This document shows, in pieces, positions 45,230 to 55,031 of a DNA stretch of 64,000 nt. Source of the stretch: Fidelibacterota bacterium (GTDB taxonomy: Bacteria; Pseudomonadota; Alphaproteobacteria; Rhodospirillales; Rhodospirillaceae); contig CANJPQ010000019.1 in NCBI GenBank assembly GCA_947476275.1, positions 29,530-93,529 on the forward strand. The letters are read 5' to 3'. Within the stretch, counting starts at the first letter, position 1; each line of letters starts with the position of its first letter. Made by a program: the position numbers and the translations under genes. Under the pieces are notes generated by a model. The model was given only the letters and a program-made list of their open reading frames with translations, was not told the origin of the DNA and did no database searches.

Positions 45230-46595
45230 GCAGATAGATCACAAGCCCCGCCGCGTTCCAAATCAGGAACCACAGTTGCGTGCGCGTCGGCAGGCTCCAG
45301 AACAGGTAGAGGCAGCCGAGGATCGCGACGGGCCCGACGATCCAAGCTGCCGGCGTACGGAACGTTGAACCGACCTCTCCCCGCTTCCGCCGCACCAGCA
45401 TGCAGGCCGCGACCGCGGTGAAAGCCGCCAAGGTGCCGGCATTCGCGAGCGCCGCGATCTCATCCAGCCGCACGATGCCGGCGAGTGCACTCAAAAGAAC
45501 CGCCGTGACAAGCGTCACCCGGATCGGCGTGCCGCGCGTCGTGCTGACCGCCGCGAGCGATGACGGCAGCAAACCATCGCGCGCCATGACGAAGAAGATG
45601 CGGCTCTGGCCGTAGAGGAACGCCAGCAGCACGGTCGGCAAAGCGAGAACCGCCGCACCGGCGACGATTCCCGCCATACGGCCCTGTCCCAGCTCCCGCA
45701 GGATCAGCGCGAGCGGCTCCGGGCTGGTCGCGTAGGTCGTGAACGTGATGGCGCCAACAGCCACGCCCGCAACGACGACATAGAGGATCGTGCAGGCCAC
45801 CATGGAGCCGACGATGCCGATGGACAGATCGCGCGCCGGGTTCTTGGTCTCTTCCGCCGCGGTGGCGATGGCATCGAAGCCGTAGAAGGCAAAGAAAATG
45901 ATCGCCGCGGCGGCCATCACGCCGCGCTCAGTACCGCCGTCGTCGTGCTTGGCGAAACCGTAGGGCATGAACGGCTCGAAATGCGCCATGTCGAAATGCG
46001 GCAGGGCGACGGCGATGAACAGCAGAAGGGCCGCGATCTTGATCACGACCAGCACGGCATTCACCGTGGCGCTCTCCCGTGTGCCCAACGCCAGCAAGCC
46101 CGCGACGAGGCCGATGATGAGGATGGCGGGAAGGTTCACCAATCCGCCGGCATGGGGACCGGCGATCAGCGCCAGCGGCAGGTCCACGCCGAAGCCCTTG
46201 AGGAATCCGACCGCGTAGCCGGACCAGCCGACCGCCACGGCGCTGACCACCAGGGAATATTCCAGGATCAAACTCCAGCCGACGATCCAGGCAATCCCCT
46301 CGCCCAGCACAGCATAGCTATAGGTGTACGCACCCCCGGAGACCGGCATGGCGGTCGCCAATTCAGCATAAGCCAGTGCAGCGCAGGCGCAGACCACGCC
46401 AGCGACGAGGAAGGACAGGATCACCGCCGGTCCCGCTAGGTTCGCACCGACACCGATCAGGGTGTAGATGCCGGTGCCGACGATGGCGCCAACACCGAGC
46501 GCGATCAGGTGCGGCCAACTCAGCGTGGCTTTGAGACGTTGGCCGGCGGCCACGTCGGCGAGGTCGGCGGATTTCCGTCGGGTCCAGCGATTCAT
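45201..46595 (-). CDS. APC-family amino acid permease (cationic amino acid transporter-like)
   Basis: A 464-residue inner-membrane transporter with 12 predicted helices. The TM1 motif is LIALGVGAIVGTGIYTLIGV, and AYAELATAMPVSGGAYTYSYAVLGE (TM2-3) and FFAFYGFDAIATAAEETKNPARDLSIGI (TM6) follow. These match the CAT (cationic amino acid transporter) branch. It likely takes up amino acids by proton symport, but the substrate is not certain. The 3' end overlaps csoR tail-to-tail by 29 bases, which is unusual here. Confidence 0.92.
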   Translation of the reverse strand: MNRWTRRKSADLADVAAGQRLKATLSWPHLIALGVGAIVGTGIYTLIGVGANLAGPAVILSFLVAGVVCACAALAYAELATAMPVSGGAYTYSYAVLGEGIAWIVGWSLILEYSLVVSAVAVGWSGYAVGFLKGFGVDLPLALIAGPHAGGLVNLPAILIIGLVAGLLALGTRESATVNAVLVVIKIAALLLFIAVALPHFDMAHFEPFMPYGFAKHDDGGTERGVMAAAAIIFFAFYGFDAIATAAEETKNPARDLSIGIVGSMVACTILYVVVAGVAVGAITFTTYATSPEPLALILRELGQGRMAGIVAGAAVLALPTVLLAFLYGQSRIFFVMARDGLLPSSLAAVSTTRGTPIRVTLVTAVLLSALAGIVRLDEIAALANAGTLAAFTAVAACMLVRRKRGEVGSTFRTPAAWIVGPVAILGCLYLFWSLPTRTQLWFLIWNAAGLVIYLLSARRAPAG

Positions 46596-46657
46596 GAGGC
46601 GACTTCACCACAATCACCGGACGCGCGGAAGGTCTGCAAATCCGCTATGGTTTGGTC

Positions 46658-47998
46658 ATGGACGACGTGACGCGACCCCTCGCCGCCTTCCTGGTGCGCA
46701 CGCACTACGACGACCTGCCGGCCAAGGTGCGGCAGGAGGCGGTGCGCACGCTTGTGAACTGGATGGGTGCGTGCCTCGGTGGCTCGCGCGAGGCGCCGGT
46801 CGCCGCAGCGATCGCCGCGCTGGGTCCGATATCGGGCGGCGCCCAAGCGGGGCTGGTGGCGCGCCCGGAACGCTGCGACGTGACGACCGCGGCCCTGATC
46901 AACGGCATCGCCGGACACGTGCTCGACTTCGACGACACGCACCCAAATACGCTCATCCATCCCTCCACCACGGTGCTGCCGGTTCTGCTCGCCCTGGCGG
47001 AGCTGAAACCGTTCGACGGAAAGACGTTTCTCGCGGCCCTTAGCCTCGGCATCGAAACCTCTTGCCGAATCGGCAATGCGGTATCGCCTGCCCACTACCG
47101 CCGCGGCTGGCACATCACCGGCACCGCGGGCGTGTTCGGCGCGACGGCGGCGGCCGGCAAGGTCCTCGCCTTGAGCGAGCAGCAGATGGTGTGGGCCCTT
47201 GGCCTCGCGGCCTCTCAGCCGGTCGGACTGCGGGAGGCGCTCGGCAGTATGGCGAAGGGCTTCAATGCCGGACGGGCGGCAAGCAACGGACTCACCGCGG
47301 CTTTCCTCGCATCGCGGAATTTCGAAACCTCGCCGCGCATGATTGAAAGCGACACCGGCTGGGCCCAGGCCACCACCGGTGTGCGCGACCTTCACGCCGT
47401 CACAGATGGCCTCGGCGACCGTTACGAAGCCGCGCTCAATACGTACAAGCCGTTCGCTTGCGGGCTGGTGCTGCACGCCGCCATCACGGCGGTTCTGCGC
47501 GCGCGGGAGATGTCCCGCATCGATGCAGGGCAGATCACGCATGTGGACGCGCAGGTGCATCCCATGGCCCTGGAGGTGGCGAACAAGACCGCGCCAGCCG
47601 ACGGATACGAGGGCAAGTTGAGCCTGCCCCACGCCGTGGCGGTCGCACTGATCACCGGCGCCGCCGGCGACAAGGAGTTCCGCACCGCCGCGGTGAAAGA
47701 CCCGCAAGTCGTCGCCTTGCGCGGCCGGGTCACGGCGCAGGCGAACGCGGGCCTGAAGCCGGACCAGGCGCGCGTGACGATTGCCCTCGAAGACGGCCGG
47801 CGCGTTGAAGCGTTCGCAGCGCACGCTCTCGGCAGCGCGAGTGTTCCCATGAGCGATCAACAGCTCGACAGAAAATTCACCGCGCTGGCGGACGAAGTGC
47901 TGCCTTCCGCCAAGTCTGCGAAAGTGTTGTCCCTCTGCCGCGGTGTGGCCGGACTGGAAAATACCGCCCAGTTGATCGCCGCAACTTGGCCGGACTGA
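46658..47998 (+). CDS. MmgE/PrpD family protein
   Basis: A 446-residue protein starting ATG 46658 (MDDVTRPLAAFLVRTHYDDLP). Family features are GIAGHVLDFDDTHPNTLIHPSTTVLPVLLALAE near 90-120, GWHITGTAGVFGATAAAGKVL near 155, and FKPFACG-like YKPFACGLVLHAAI near 268. Members include 2-methylcitrate dehydratase (PrpD) and cis-aconitate decarboxylase. No prpB/prpC genes are next to it, so a methylcitrate-cycle role is not supported. The substrate is unknown. Confidence 0.9.
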   Translation: MDDVTRPLAAFLVRTHYDDLPAKVRQEAVRTLVNWMGACLGGSREAPVAAAIAALGPISGGAQAGLVARPERCDVTTAALINGIAGHVLDFDDTHPNTLIHPSTTVLPVLLALAELKPFDGKTFLAALSLGIETSCRIGNAVSPAHYRRGWHITGTAGVFGATAAAGKVLALSEQQMVWALGLAASQPVGLREALGSMAKGFNAGRAASNGLTAAFLASRNFETSPRMIESDTGWAQATTGVRDLHAVTDGLGDRYEAALNTYKPFACGLVLHAAITAVLRAREMSRIDAGQITHVDAQVHPMALEVANKTAPADGYEGKLSLPHAVAVALITGAAGDKEFRTAAVKDPQVVALRGRVTAQANAGLKPDQARVTIALEDGRRVEAFAAHALGSASVPMSDQQLDRKFTALADEVLPSAKSAKVLSLCRGVAGLENTAQLIAATWPD

Positions 47999-48019
47999 CC
48001 AACGTCCCTTGACCCAGCG

Positions 48020-48091
48020 CGATGCGAGCCGCCACCGGCGGACGAGTTCACCTACTTCGATCAGGTCATGAAGGCCGAAGGCAAGAAGTAG
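48020..48091 (+). pseudogene. Possible C-terminal remnant of an unidentified gene
   Basis: A short open stretch ends at TAG 48089-48091 and reads PPADEFTYFDQVMKAEGKK. This looks like a natural protein C-terminus, but no start codon or upstream coding frame exists after the MmgE/PrpD stop at 47998. It may be the tail of a deleted gene. The evidence is weak and rests on residue composition alone. Confidence 0.3.
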
Positions 48092-48095
48092 CCGA

Positions 48096-49355
48096 TCAAT
48101 CGGCGATGCGGCTATGCGCCTTCGTCTCCGCCATCAGTAGCGCGGTGACGAGAGCGATGCCGAAGCTGGCCGTCACGTACCAGAAGAACAGACTCTCGAC
48201 GCCCTGCTGCTTCAGCCACAATGCGATGAACTCTGCCGTGCCGCCAAACACGGAGCCGACGACCGCATAGGGCAGGCCAACGCCAAGAGCGCGGATCTCG
48301 GTGGGGAACAGTTCCGCCTTATAGACCCCGCTGATCGCCGTATAGGGCGCCAAGATCGCCATCGCGACGACCACAAGCACTGTCGCCTGCATCCCATCGG
48401 TGACAGTGCTGATGGCCAACATCAGCGGATAAGTCCCCACCACGCCGAGGGCACCGAAGGCGATCAGCAGCGGCCGGCGGCCAATGCGATCCGATAGCGC
48501 ACCCATCACCGGCTGCAGCAGCATCAAGACAAAGAGCCCTATGGCGGTGATCTGTGTCGCCGCGTCTCGCGATAGCCCGGCACTGAGGGTCAGGAACTTC
48601 TGCATGTAGGTCGTGAATGAGTAAAATCCGACAGCGCCACCGATGGTGAGGCCGACCACCGTCAACACCTCACGCCCATGACTCCGCAACGTGCGCCATG
48701 CCGGTACGGCGGCGGCGGTATCTCGCACCGCCTCGAAGGTTTGTGATTCATCGAGCCTGAGCAGGATGCGCAAAGCCAGAAGCGCGGCGAAGCCACCAAG
48801 AATGAATGGCACGCGCCATCCCCAACCCGCGAGTTGCTCGGGCGTCAGCACCTGCTGCAATACGACCAGCAGCGCCATCGCGGTCAGTTGGCCGAGGATC
48901 AGGGTCACATACTGGAAACTCGACAGGAAGCCGCGGCGCGCACGGGTCGCCACCTCGCTGATGTATGTGACGCAGCTTCCGTACTGGCCGCCCATGCTCA
49001 GGCCCTGCAACACGCGCGCACCAAGGAGGATGACCGGCGCGAGAATGCCGATCTCGTCATAGCCCGGCGTGAGGCCCACGCAGAACGATCCGGCGCTCAT
49101 GAACTGCATGGAGACGGCCATCGCCTTACGGCGCCCGGCGACATCGGCATAGCGCCCCATCAGCCACCCGCCAAGCGGACGTACGACGAAACCGGCGGCA
49201 AAAACCGCCGCGGTCTTGAGAAGCTGCGAGGTCTGGTCGCCCGTCGGGAAGAAGATATTGGCGAAATAGAGCGAGAACGCCGAATAGGTGAACCAGTCGA
49301 ACCACTCGACGAAGTTGCCGCTCGAACTTCCCACAATCAGGCGCACACGCGACAA
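48096..49355 (-). CDS. MFS transporter, metabolite:H+ symporter family
   Basis: A 419-residue, 12-helix major facilitator protein. The start SSGNFVEWFDWFTYSAFSLYFANIFFP is typical of the KgtP/ShiA/ProP branch (alpha-ketoglutarate, shikimate, proline/betaine). The MFS loop motif GRYADVAGRRKAM is between TM2 and TM3, and GALSDRIGRRPLL is in the second half. RVLQGLSMGGQYGSCVTYISE is in TM4. Substrate is likely a small carboxylate. It is divergent from the second MFS gene. Confidence 0.9.
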   Translation of the reverse strand: MSRVRLIVGSSSGNFVEWFDWFTYSAFSLYFANIFFPTGDQTSQLLKTAAVFAAGFVVRPLGGWLMGRYADVAGRRKAMAVSMQFMSAGSFCVGLTPGYDEIGILAPVILLGARVLQGLSMGGQYGSCVTYISEVATRARRGFLSSFQYVTLILGQLTAMALLVVLQQVLTPEQLAGWGWRVPFILGGFAALLALRILLRLDESQTFEAVRDTAAAVPAWRTLRSHGREVLTVVGLTIGGAVGFYSFTTYMQKFLTLSAGLSRDAATQITAIGLFVLMLLQPVMGALSDRIGRRPLLIAFGALGVVGTYPLMLAISTVTDGMQATVLVVVAMAILAPYTAISGVYKAELFPTEIRALGVGLPYAVVGSVFGGTAEFIALWLKQQGVESLFFWYVTASFGIALVTALLMAETKAHSRIAD

Positions 49356-49437
49356 CGCCGACCCTCCCTGCCCGCGCGCATTCTCGCGGGGTTTGCGTGC
49401 GATGGGAAGTCGCGGCAGGATGCGCGGGGGGATTTAC

Positions 49438-50790
49438 ATGACACAGCGCTCGATCGGCGACCGGCTCGACAGCCTTCCGCTCACCCGGGTTCATATCCGA
49501 ACCCTGGTGATTGTGGGCCTGGGGCTCTTCTTCGATCTGTTCGACGTGTTCCTTGCCGGCGTGCTGGGTACGGTACTGACCAGTTCTTTCGGCTTCAGCG
49601 GCGCACAGCTGCCGCTGGTGTTGGGCTCGAGTTTCCTGGGCATGTTTTTCGGCGCTACCTGCATGGGCTTCGTCGCGGATCGCTTCGGGCGCCGACGCGC
49701 CTACCTCATCAACCTCGCGATCTATTCGGTGTTCACCCTGGCCGGCGCTTTCAGTCCAGATGCCACCTTCCTGATCATCACGCGCTGCCTCGCCGGTGTC
49801 GGCATCGGCGCGCAATTGCCGTTATCGGATTCCTATTTGAGCGAAATTCTGCCGGCGCGGCGGCGCGGCGTCTTGATCTCCTGGGCCTACACGGTGGCCT
49901 TCATCGGCAATCCGGTGCTCGGCCTCCTCGCGCGTCTGCTGGTGCCGACGCATTATTGGAACGTCGATGGATGGCGATGGCTGTTCGTGATCGGCGGTCT
50001 CGGCGGCCTGACAATCTGGATTGCCCAGCGCGTGCTCCCCGAATCGCCGCGTTGGCTGGCGTCCGTCGGGCGCCTCAGGGATGCGGAGCAGATCACCGAC
50101 TACATCGCCGACCTGCCAGGGGCATCAGCAAAACTCATGAGTTCGTCAGCATCGCTTCGCACCGACGGACTCGCACAACTGCGTGCAGCCCTGCACCTGT
50201 TGTTTTCCGATGCTTACCGCAAACGCACCCTGATGTTCTGTGCTTTTCAGGTATTCCAGACCGCCGGTTACTATGGCTTTGGGACCATGGTGCCCTTGGT
50301 ATTGGCGGCGAAGGGCTTTTCGGTGCTCACGTCGCTGACGTACACCACCATCGCCTTTATCGGCTATCCGGTGGGCTCTGCGCTCTCGGTGCTTGTGATC
50401 GAGCGCATCGACCGACGCTGGCTGATTATCGGCACATCCACGATGATGGGAGCGCTAGGGCTTGCCCTCGGAAATGCCACAAACCCTTTGGCCATAGGCA
50501 TTATCGGCATTTCCTACACGCTGATCAGCAACGTGTTTTCCAACGCATTCCATACCTTCCAGGGCGAGATTTTCCCCACCGCCGTGCGCGCCACCGCGGC
50601 CAGTTCCGCCTACGGCATCAGCCGACTGTCGACCGCCGCGATGCCGTTCGTCCTGCTGCCCGTGCTGAAGGATCACGGCCCGACGGCGATGTTCGCCGTG
50701 GTGAGTGCGGCGATGCTGATCATGATCCTCATCATCGCATTCTTCGCACCCGCAACAACCGGCCGGCCACTCGAAGACATTGCAGCGTAA
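49438..50790 (+). CDS. MFS transporter, aromatic acid/sugar-like porter
   Basis: A 450-residue transporter from ATG 49438 with GCGGGGGG upstream. The longer open frame from 49288 overlaps the divergent MFS start and is rejected. TM1 is TLVIVGLGLFFDLFDVFLAGVLG, with the Asp residues typical of the aromatic-acid:H+ symporters. Loop motif GFVADRFGRRRAY follows, and TM4-5 are LAGVGIGAQLPLSDSYLSEILPARRRG. A second-half EIFPTAVRATAASSAYGISRL is also family-like. The substrate is uncertain. Confidence 0.9.
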   Translation: MTQRSIGDRLDSLPLTRVHIRTLVIVGLGLFFDLFDVFLAGVLGTVLTSSFGFSGAQLPLVLGSSFLGMFFGATCMGFVADRFGRRRAYLINLAIYSVFTLAGAFSPDATFLIITRCLAGVGIGAQLPLSDSYLSEILPARRRGVLISWAYTVAFIGNPVLGLLARLLVPTHYWNVDGWRWLFVIGGLGGLTIWIAQRVLPESPRWLASVGRLRDAEQITDYIADLPGASAKLMSSSASLRTDGLAQLRAALHLLFSDAYRKRTLMFCAFQVFQTAGYYGFGTMVPLVLAAKGFSVLTSLTYTTIAFIGYPVGSALSVLVIERIDRRWLIIGTSTMMGALGLALGNATNPLAIGIIGISYTLISNVFSNAFHTFQGEIFPTAVRATAASSAYGISRLSTAAMPFVLLPVLKDHGPTAMFAVVSAAMLIMILIIAFFAPATTGRPLEDIAA

Positions 50791-50842
50791 GCCGGGCGTA
50801 GTGCTACGCTAGGCACCTTATCATTCATTCGGGAGGTGCCCT

Positions 50843-51691
50843 GTGAGACTCGACCGCCGTTCTCTTTTCGTAGCCGCAACCGCGATGGCCGCCAGCGGAG
50901 GCCGTGCCTCAGCCGCCGAACACGACACGAAGCCGTTCAAGGCCATCGCCAAGGGGACGCACCCCAGCGCCCGCAATGTGCGCGGTAAAATCGTCTATGT
51001 CGGCGACGAGAAGAACGAGCGCGGCCGCGAGTGGTTCAGCTACAGCTATCGCAAGGATGGCCAGATCACCCTGCGGGCCTATTGCGAGATGGACGACATC
51101 CAGGTGGAACGCGACGTCACGCTCACCATGGACTCCAAGTTCCGCCCGCTGGATTGCTTCGTGCGCCTATCCGTCGGCGGCAAGTTCCTCGGAACTGGCC
51201 TGATCCGCGTGTCGGAGACCGAGGCCGTGTGCGATGTGTTCAACACGACGTTCGGTCAGGTGACACAGACCGTTAAACTCCCGAGCCCGGCGCTGCGTCT
51301 CGGGGCACACCCGCTCGCGAACGATTGCCTTCAACTCACGTCCTACGATCACTCACGGCCGGAAAAGATCCAAACCAACAACAGCGTCGGACTCTCCTCC
51401 TCGCCGTTGCTCGACGGCGCGAGCGGTCCGATGATCGGTATGAGCACCACGTCTACTGTCGAATACGTCGGGCCGGAGAAGATCACAACACCCGCCGGCA
51501 CCTTCGATGCACACCACTACCGCTTCCCGGTATCGGGCGGCGGCACGCCGCATCCCAGCGGCAATCCCCGCTCGGAAGACATCTGGTGCACGCATCCGAA
51601 CTATGTGTTCGTCCGCGCGGAAGTCCGTGGATACTTGCGCAACAAGACTGGTTACGGCAGCTACGAACTGACGGAGTTTTCCGAAGGCTAG
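50843..51691 (+). CDS. Tat-exported hypothetical protein (DUF3108-like)
   Basis: A 282-residue protein from GTG 50843 with GGGAGG upstream. The N-terminus RLDRRSLFVAATAMAASGG is a Tat-like signal. The body is beta-rich with strands such as WFSYSYRKDGQITLRAYCEM, then RDVTLTMDSKFRPLDCFVRL, and ITTPAGTFDAHHYRFPVSGG. These recall the DUF3108 pattern of periplasmic beta-barrel or cup-like domains. No enzyme motif is seen. The stop is one base from the end of the convergent PepSY gene. Confidence 0.7.
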   Translation: MRLDRRSLFVAATAMAASGGRASAAEHDTKPFKAIAKGTHPSARNVRGKIVYVGDEKNERGREWFSYSYRKDGQITLRAYCEMDDIQVERDVTLTMDSKFRPLDCFVRLSVGGKFLGTGLIRVSETEAVCDVFNTTFGQVTQTVKLPSPALRLGAHPLANDCLQLTSYDHSRPEKIQTNNSVGLSSSPLLDGASGPMIGMSTTSTVEYVGPEKITTPAGTFDAHHYRFPVSGGGTPHPSGNPRSEDIWCTHPNYVFVRAEVRGYLRNKTGYGSYELTEFSEG

Positions 51692-51692
51692 A

Positions 51693-52826
51693 TTACGACG
51701 GCTGCGCCGCGGGTGTTGCCCGCGGCGCTTTCCGCCGGCTGGAGCGCTTGCGCCACCAGATGTACAGGCCGGTCGGGAATAGCGTTCCGAGGCCGAGCCC
51801 GCCGATCAGAATGACGATCTTCCCCGGCAACCCGAAGAAGTTGCCGTTGTGAATCCAGATCATCCACAGATTCATGACGCGCGTTGCCAGCGGCACCTGA
51901 TCGGGATCGAACACCCGCACCACCTTGCCGCTCATGCTCGACACCAGCACCTGGCGCATATGGTCGGTCTTGTCGCGGGTGCGCGGGAACAGTCGCACCG
52001 AATAAATGCCGCCGGGAGTCCGCGGCAATTCGATCATGGTCGTGTCGTGATCGGGATAATTCGCCAGCGCTGCGTCGCGCGCCTGGTTGGCGGTGATCCG
52101 GGTTTCCGGCACTGCCGGCCGCGGCGCGAACGGCATCGGCGTCTCGAAGAAGCTGAGCACGAAAGTGCGGACCTGGAACCAGTCCGCCACCAATGCGCCC
52201 GTGGTGGCTTGGAAGGCGATGATCAGACCGACATACATGCCGACGACCGTGTGGGAATCCCGGATCAGCCGGGGCGTCGGGGAACTCAAGCGGATGTGCA
52301 AGCCGCGCGCTGGGCGCTTCTTGTTGTCGCGCCACCACAGCACGAACCCTGCGATGGCCGTGAGGAGCACAATAAGACCTAGCACGCCGATCATTCGCTC
52401 TCCCGCTCCCGGCAACAGCAGTTCCTTGTGGAACGAGGCCAGGGTGCGAAAGCCGATGTGATACGGCCGCGCGCCGATGACCTGCACCGTCGCCGGATCG
52501 ACGAACACTTCAAGATCGGCGAGAGATTCGCCGTCGCCGCCGAGCGGGCGTTTCGGGTTTGCCTTCGTCAGCGTGAACCGCAGGCTTTCCCGCGGGTCGA
52601 GATTTGGCCGGTTGTAAGACAGGATGACGCGATCCGGATATTCAGCCTGTACGTGGGCGATAGCCTGGTCGAAGTCAGGACGTTCCGGCCCGGCTTGCGC
52701 GACGAGGCTCATGGGCGTGGCGCGCTGATCGATCTCTTTCCAGAACACCAGAATGGCGCCGGAAAAGCCCACGAGGGTGAGCCACGCGCCGAGGACCAGG
52801 CCGACATATCGGTGGATTTTCAGCAT
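51693..52826 (-). CDS. PepSY-associated TM helix protein (iron-regulated membrane protein-like)
   Basis: A 377-residue inner-membrane protein starting MLKIHRYVGLVLGAWLTLVGFSGAILVFWKEID, the signature first helix. Further helices are at MIGVLGLIVLLTAIAGFVLWW, VGMYVGLIIAFQATTGALVADW and IVILIGGLGLGTLFPTGLYIWWRKR. Two PepSY-like periplasmic parts lie between them (about 55-130 and 240-300). The family includes PiuB-type proteins often tied to siderophore-iron reduction. Conserved His in HRYVG, FHKELL, HTVVG and IHNGNFFG could bind haem. No siderophore receptor is adjacent. Confidence 0.87.
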   Translation of the reverse strand: MLKIHRYVGLVLGAWLTLVGFSGAILVFWKEIDQRATPMSLVAQAGPERPDFDQAIAHVQAEYPDRVILSYNRPNLDPRESLRFTLTKANPKRPLGGDGESLADLEVFVDPATVQVIGARPYHIGFRTLASFHKELLLPGAGERMIGVLGLIVLLTAIAGFVLWWRDNKKRPARGLHIRLSSPTPRLIRDSHTVVGMYVGLIIAFQATTGALVADWFQVRTFVLSFFETPMPFAPRPAVPETRITANQARDAALANYPDHDTTMIELPRTPGGIYSVRLFPRTRDKTDHMRQVLVSSMSGKVVRVFDPDQVPLATRVMNLWMIWIHNGNFFGLPGKIVILIGGLGLGTLFPTGLYIWWRKRSSRRKAPRATPAAQPS

Positions 52827-52909
52827 GCGGCGATAACATGTGGGGTCTGGCCGCAGGATGCAATCACGATTGCGGCGACGAACGCATGGCGGAGCTTGCG
52901 TTCCCCACC

Positions 52910-53692
52910 TTAGCGCGGCGGCATACGGATGGCCCCGTCGAGGCGGATGTCTTCGCCGTTCATGTAGCCGTTCTCGATCAGAGCCAACGCCATGGCGGCG
53001 TATTCTTCCGGGCGTCCGAAGCGCTTGGGGAACGGCACGCTGGCGGCGAGAACATCCCGCACATTCTCCGGGACCTGGCCCATCATAGGCGTTTCAAATA
53101 TGCCCGGCAGGATGGTGTTGACGCGAATGCCGTCGCCCATGAGATCGCGCGCGATCGGCAGGGTCATGCCGACAACGCCGGCTTTGGAGGCCGCATAAGC
53201 GGCCTGCCCGATTTGGCCGTCCTCCGCCGCCGCGCTGGCGGTGTTGATGATGACGCCGCGCTCGCCCTCTTCCAGAGGCGCGAGATCGAGCATGCCGCGC
53301 GCGGCTTTCGCCGCGCAGCGGAAAGTTCCCACGAGGTTGATCTGAATGACCTTGTCGAAGGCATCGAGCGGAAAATGCTTGGTCGCGCCGCTGGCTTTGT
53401 CGCGACTGGCCGTCTTCACCGCGCTGCTGATGCCGGCGCAATTCACAAGGATGCGCTCCTGCCCATGAGCCGCGCGGGCCTTGGTAAACCCGTCGTCGAC
53501 GGACGGATCGGAGGTGACGTTGACCTCGCAGAATACGCCGCCGATCTCCGCCGCCATCTTCGGACCCAGCACCGCATCCATGTCGAACACAGCGACCTTC
53601 ACGCCTTTCGCGGCCAATGCGCGCGCCGTCGCTGCACCCAAGCCGGAAGCGCCCCCAGTGACAACAGCCGCGATGGAATTATCGAGTTGCAT
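52910..53692 (-). CDS. Short-chain dehydrogenase/reductase (3-hydroxyacyl-CoA dehydrogenase-like)
   Basis: A 260-residue SDR. The NAD-binding motif is TGGASGLG at 13-20. The NAG-type motif reads NCAGISS, the catalytic Ser is in INTASAAAEDG, and the Tyr/Lys pair is in YAASKAG. The Asp in VFDMD at the end of strand 2 favours NAD over NADP. It resembles HSD17B10/type II 3-hydroxyacyl-CoA dehydrogenases. It lies 9 bases downstream of the CoA-transferase, so the two form an operon acting on an acyl-CoA. Confidence 0.92.
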   Translation of the reverse strand: MQLDNSIAAVVTGGASGLGAATARALAAKGVKVAVFDMDAVLGPKMAAEIGGVFCEVNVTSDPSVDDGFTKARAAHGQERILVNCAGISSAVKTASRDKASGATKHFPLDAFDKVIQINLVGTFRCAAKAARGMLDLAPLEEGERGVIINTASAAAEDGQIGQAAYAASKAGVVGMTLPIARDLMGDGIRVNTILPGIFETPMMGQVPENVRDVLAASVPFPKRFGRPEEYAAMALALIENGYMNGEDIRLDGAIRMPPR

Positions 53693-53701
53693 CGTCCGTC
53701 C

Positions 53702-54973
53702 TCAAGTTCCCGTCTTGCGCAGGTTGGCGAGCATGGTGTCGCGATCCATCACCACACCGGCGGCCTGCAGAGCTTGCAACTCGCCGGCGCTGATGGTGAG
53801 CCAATCTTTCAGGGCGTCAAACGTATGCTCGCCCAACCGCGGCGGCTCGCGCAGGTTCTCAGCCGGCGTCTCCGAGAGCTTGCCCGGAAACGTCACGGTC
53901 GGAACATCGACACCGTCGTCGCGCGTGAAGTGGTGCACGGTCTTGCGGTGCTGGGCGAACGGATCCTGGAACGCCTGCGCGATGGTGTTCACAGGTCCGC
54001 ACGGCACGCCGCCCTTGGTCAGTTCCGCCATGAGCGGATCGCGCGGGTGCTTGCGGGTGAGCGCTTCGATCGTCGGCTCAAGAATTTCACGGTACCGCAC
54101 CCGGTCGACGTTTCGCGTAAAGCGTGGATCGGCCGCAAGGTCGGGCGCGCCGAGCACGTCACAGAGCAGCTTGAACTGGCCATCGTTCCCCACGGCGATG
54201 ACGAATGGACCGTCTGCCGCCTCGAACACGCGATAAGGCACGATGGTGGGGTGCGCATTGCCGAGACGACCCGGGACCGTGCCATCGACCAGATAGGTCA
54301 GCGACTGGTTCGCAAGGACAGTCATCTGCGTGTCGAGCAACGCGAGATCGATCTGCTGGCCGACGCCCGTGCGCTCAGCGTGGCGGAGCGCAACGAGCAC
54401 GCTCACCGCCGCATACAGGCCCGTCGCCACGTCGGCGATTGCCACGCCGGCGCGGGTGGGAGGTCCGGCCGGGTCACCCGTGATGCTCATAAAGCCGCCC
54501 ATGGCCTGTACCACAAAGTCGTACCCCGGCCGCGATGCGTAGGGCCCGCTCTGACCGAATCCCGTGATGGAGCAGTAGACTAGCTTGGGATTGATCTTCT
54601 TCAGACTTTCGAAATCGAGGCCGTATTTCTTCAGGCCGCCGAGCTTGAAGTTCTCCACCACGACGTGCGCCTCGGCGGCAAGCTTGCGGATGATGTCCGC
54701 ACCGGCTTTGTCGGCGATGTTGATCGCCAGCGAGCGCTTGTTGCGATTGCAGCATAGGTAATAGGCGCTCTCGCCGTTTCCCGGTTCGCCCTCTGCCTTC
54801 GGCAGATTTGGCGGCCCCCAGGCGCGCGTATCGTCGCCGGTGCCCGGCGACTCGATCTTGATCACGTCCGCACCGAAGTCGGCCAGGATCTGCGTGCACC
54901 ATGGCCCGGCCAGCACGCGGCTCAAATCCAGGACTTTCACGCCCTCAAGGGGGCGCGGGCCAGAAGCCGCCAT
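53702..54973 (-). CDS. CaiB/BaiF family CoA-transferase
   Basis: A 423-residue class III CoA-transferase. The N-terminus LEGVKVLDLSRVLAGPWCTQILADFGADVIKIE is diagnostic. SITGFGQSGPYASRPGYDFVVQAMGG holds the catalytic Asp near 168, followed by GDPAGPPTRAGVAIADVATGLYAA. It transfers CoA between an acyl-CoA donor and a carboxylic acid. Co-transcription with the dehydrogenase suggests activation and oxidation of one acid. Upstream, AT-rich inverted repeats at 55032-55051 and 55129-55143 may be regulatory. Confidence 0.94.
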   Translation of the reverse strand: MAASGPRPLEGVKVLDLSRVLAGPWCTQILADFGADVIKIESPGTGDDTRAWGPPNLPKAEGEPGNGESAYYLCCNRNKRSLAINIADKAGADIIRKLAAEAHVVVENFKLGGLKKYGLDFESLKKINPKLVYCSITGFGQSGPYASRPGYDFVVQAMGGFMSITGDPAGPPTRAGVAIADVATGLYAAVSVLVALRHAERTGVGQQIDLALLDTQMTVLANQSLTYLVDGTVPGRLGNAHPTIVPYRVFEAADGPFVIAVGNDGQFKLLCDVLGAPDLAADPRFTRNVDRVRYREILEPTIEALTRKHPRDPLMAELTKGGVPCGPVNTIAQAFQDPFAQHRKTVHHFTRDDGVDVPTVTFPGKLSETPAENLREPPRLGEHTFDALKDWLTISAGELQALQAAGVVMDRDTMLANLRKTGT

Positions 54974-55031
54974 TCAACACTCCGTGGAGACCGCAAAAAT
55001 GTCGTTCGGCCACTATAGCCGCCCGCCTTGC

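Noticed and set aside
46658..47998. MmgE/PrpD gene as part of a methylcitrate cycle
   Set aside because: No prpB, prpC or acnD gene is adjacent, so only the family can be named.
48834..50801. 655-codon plus-strand frame
   Set aside because: It crosses two well-supported MFS genes in other frames/strands and shows no family motif.
52838..54583. 581-codon plus-strand frame
   Set aside because: Antisense to the SDR and CoA-transferase genes, both with diagnostic motifs.
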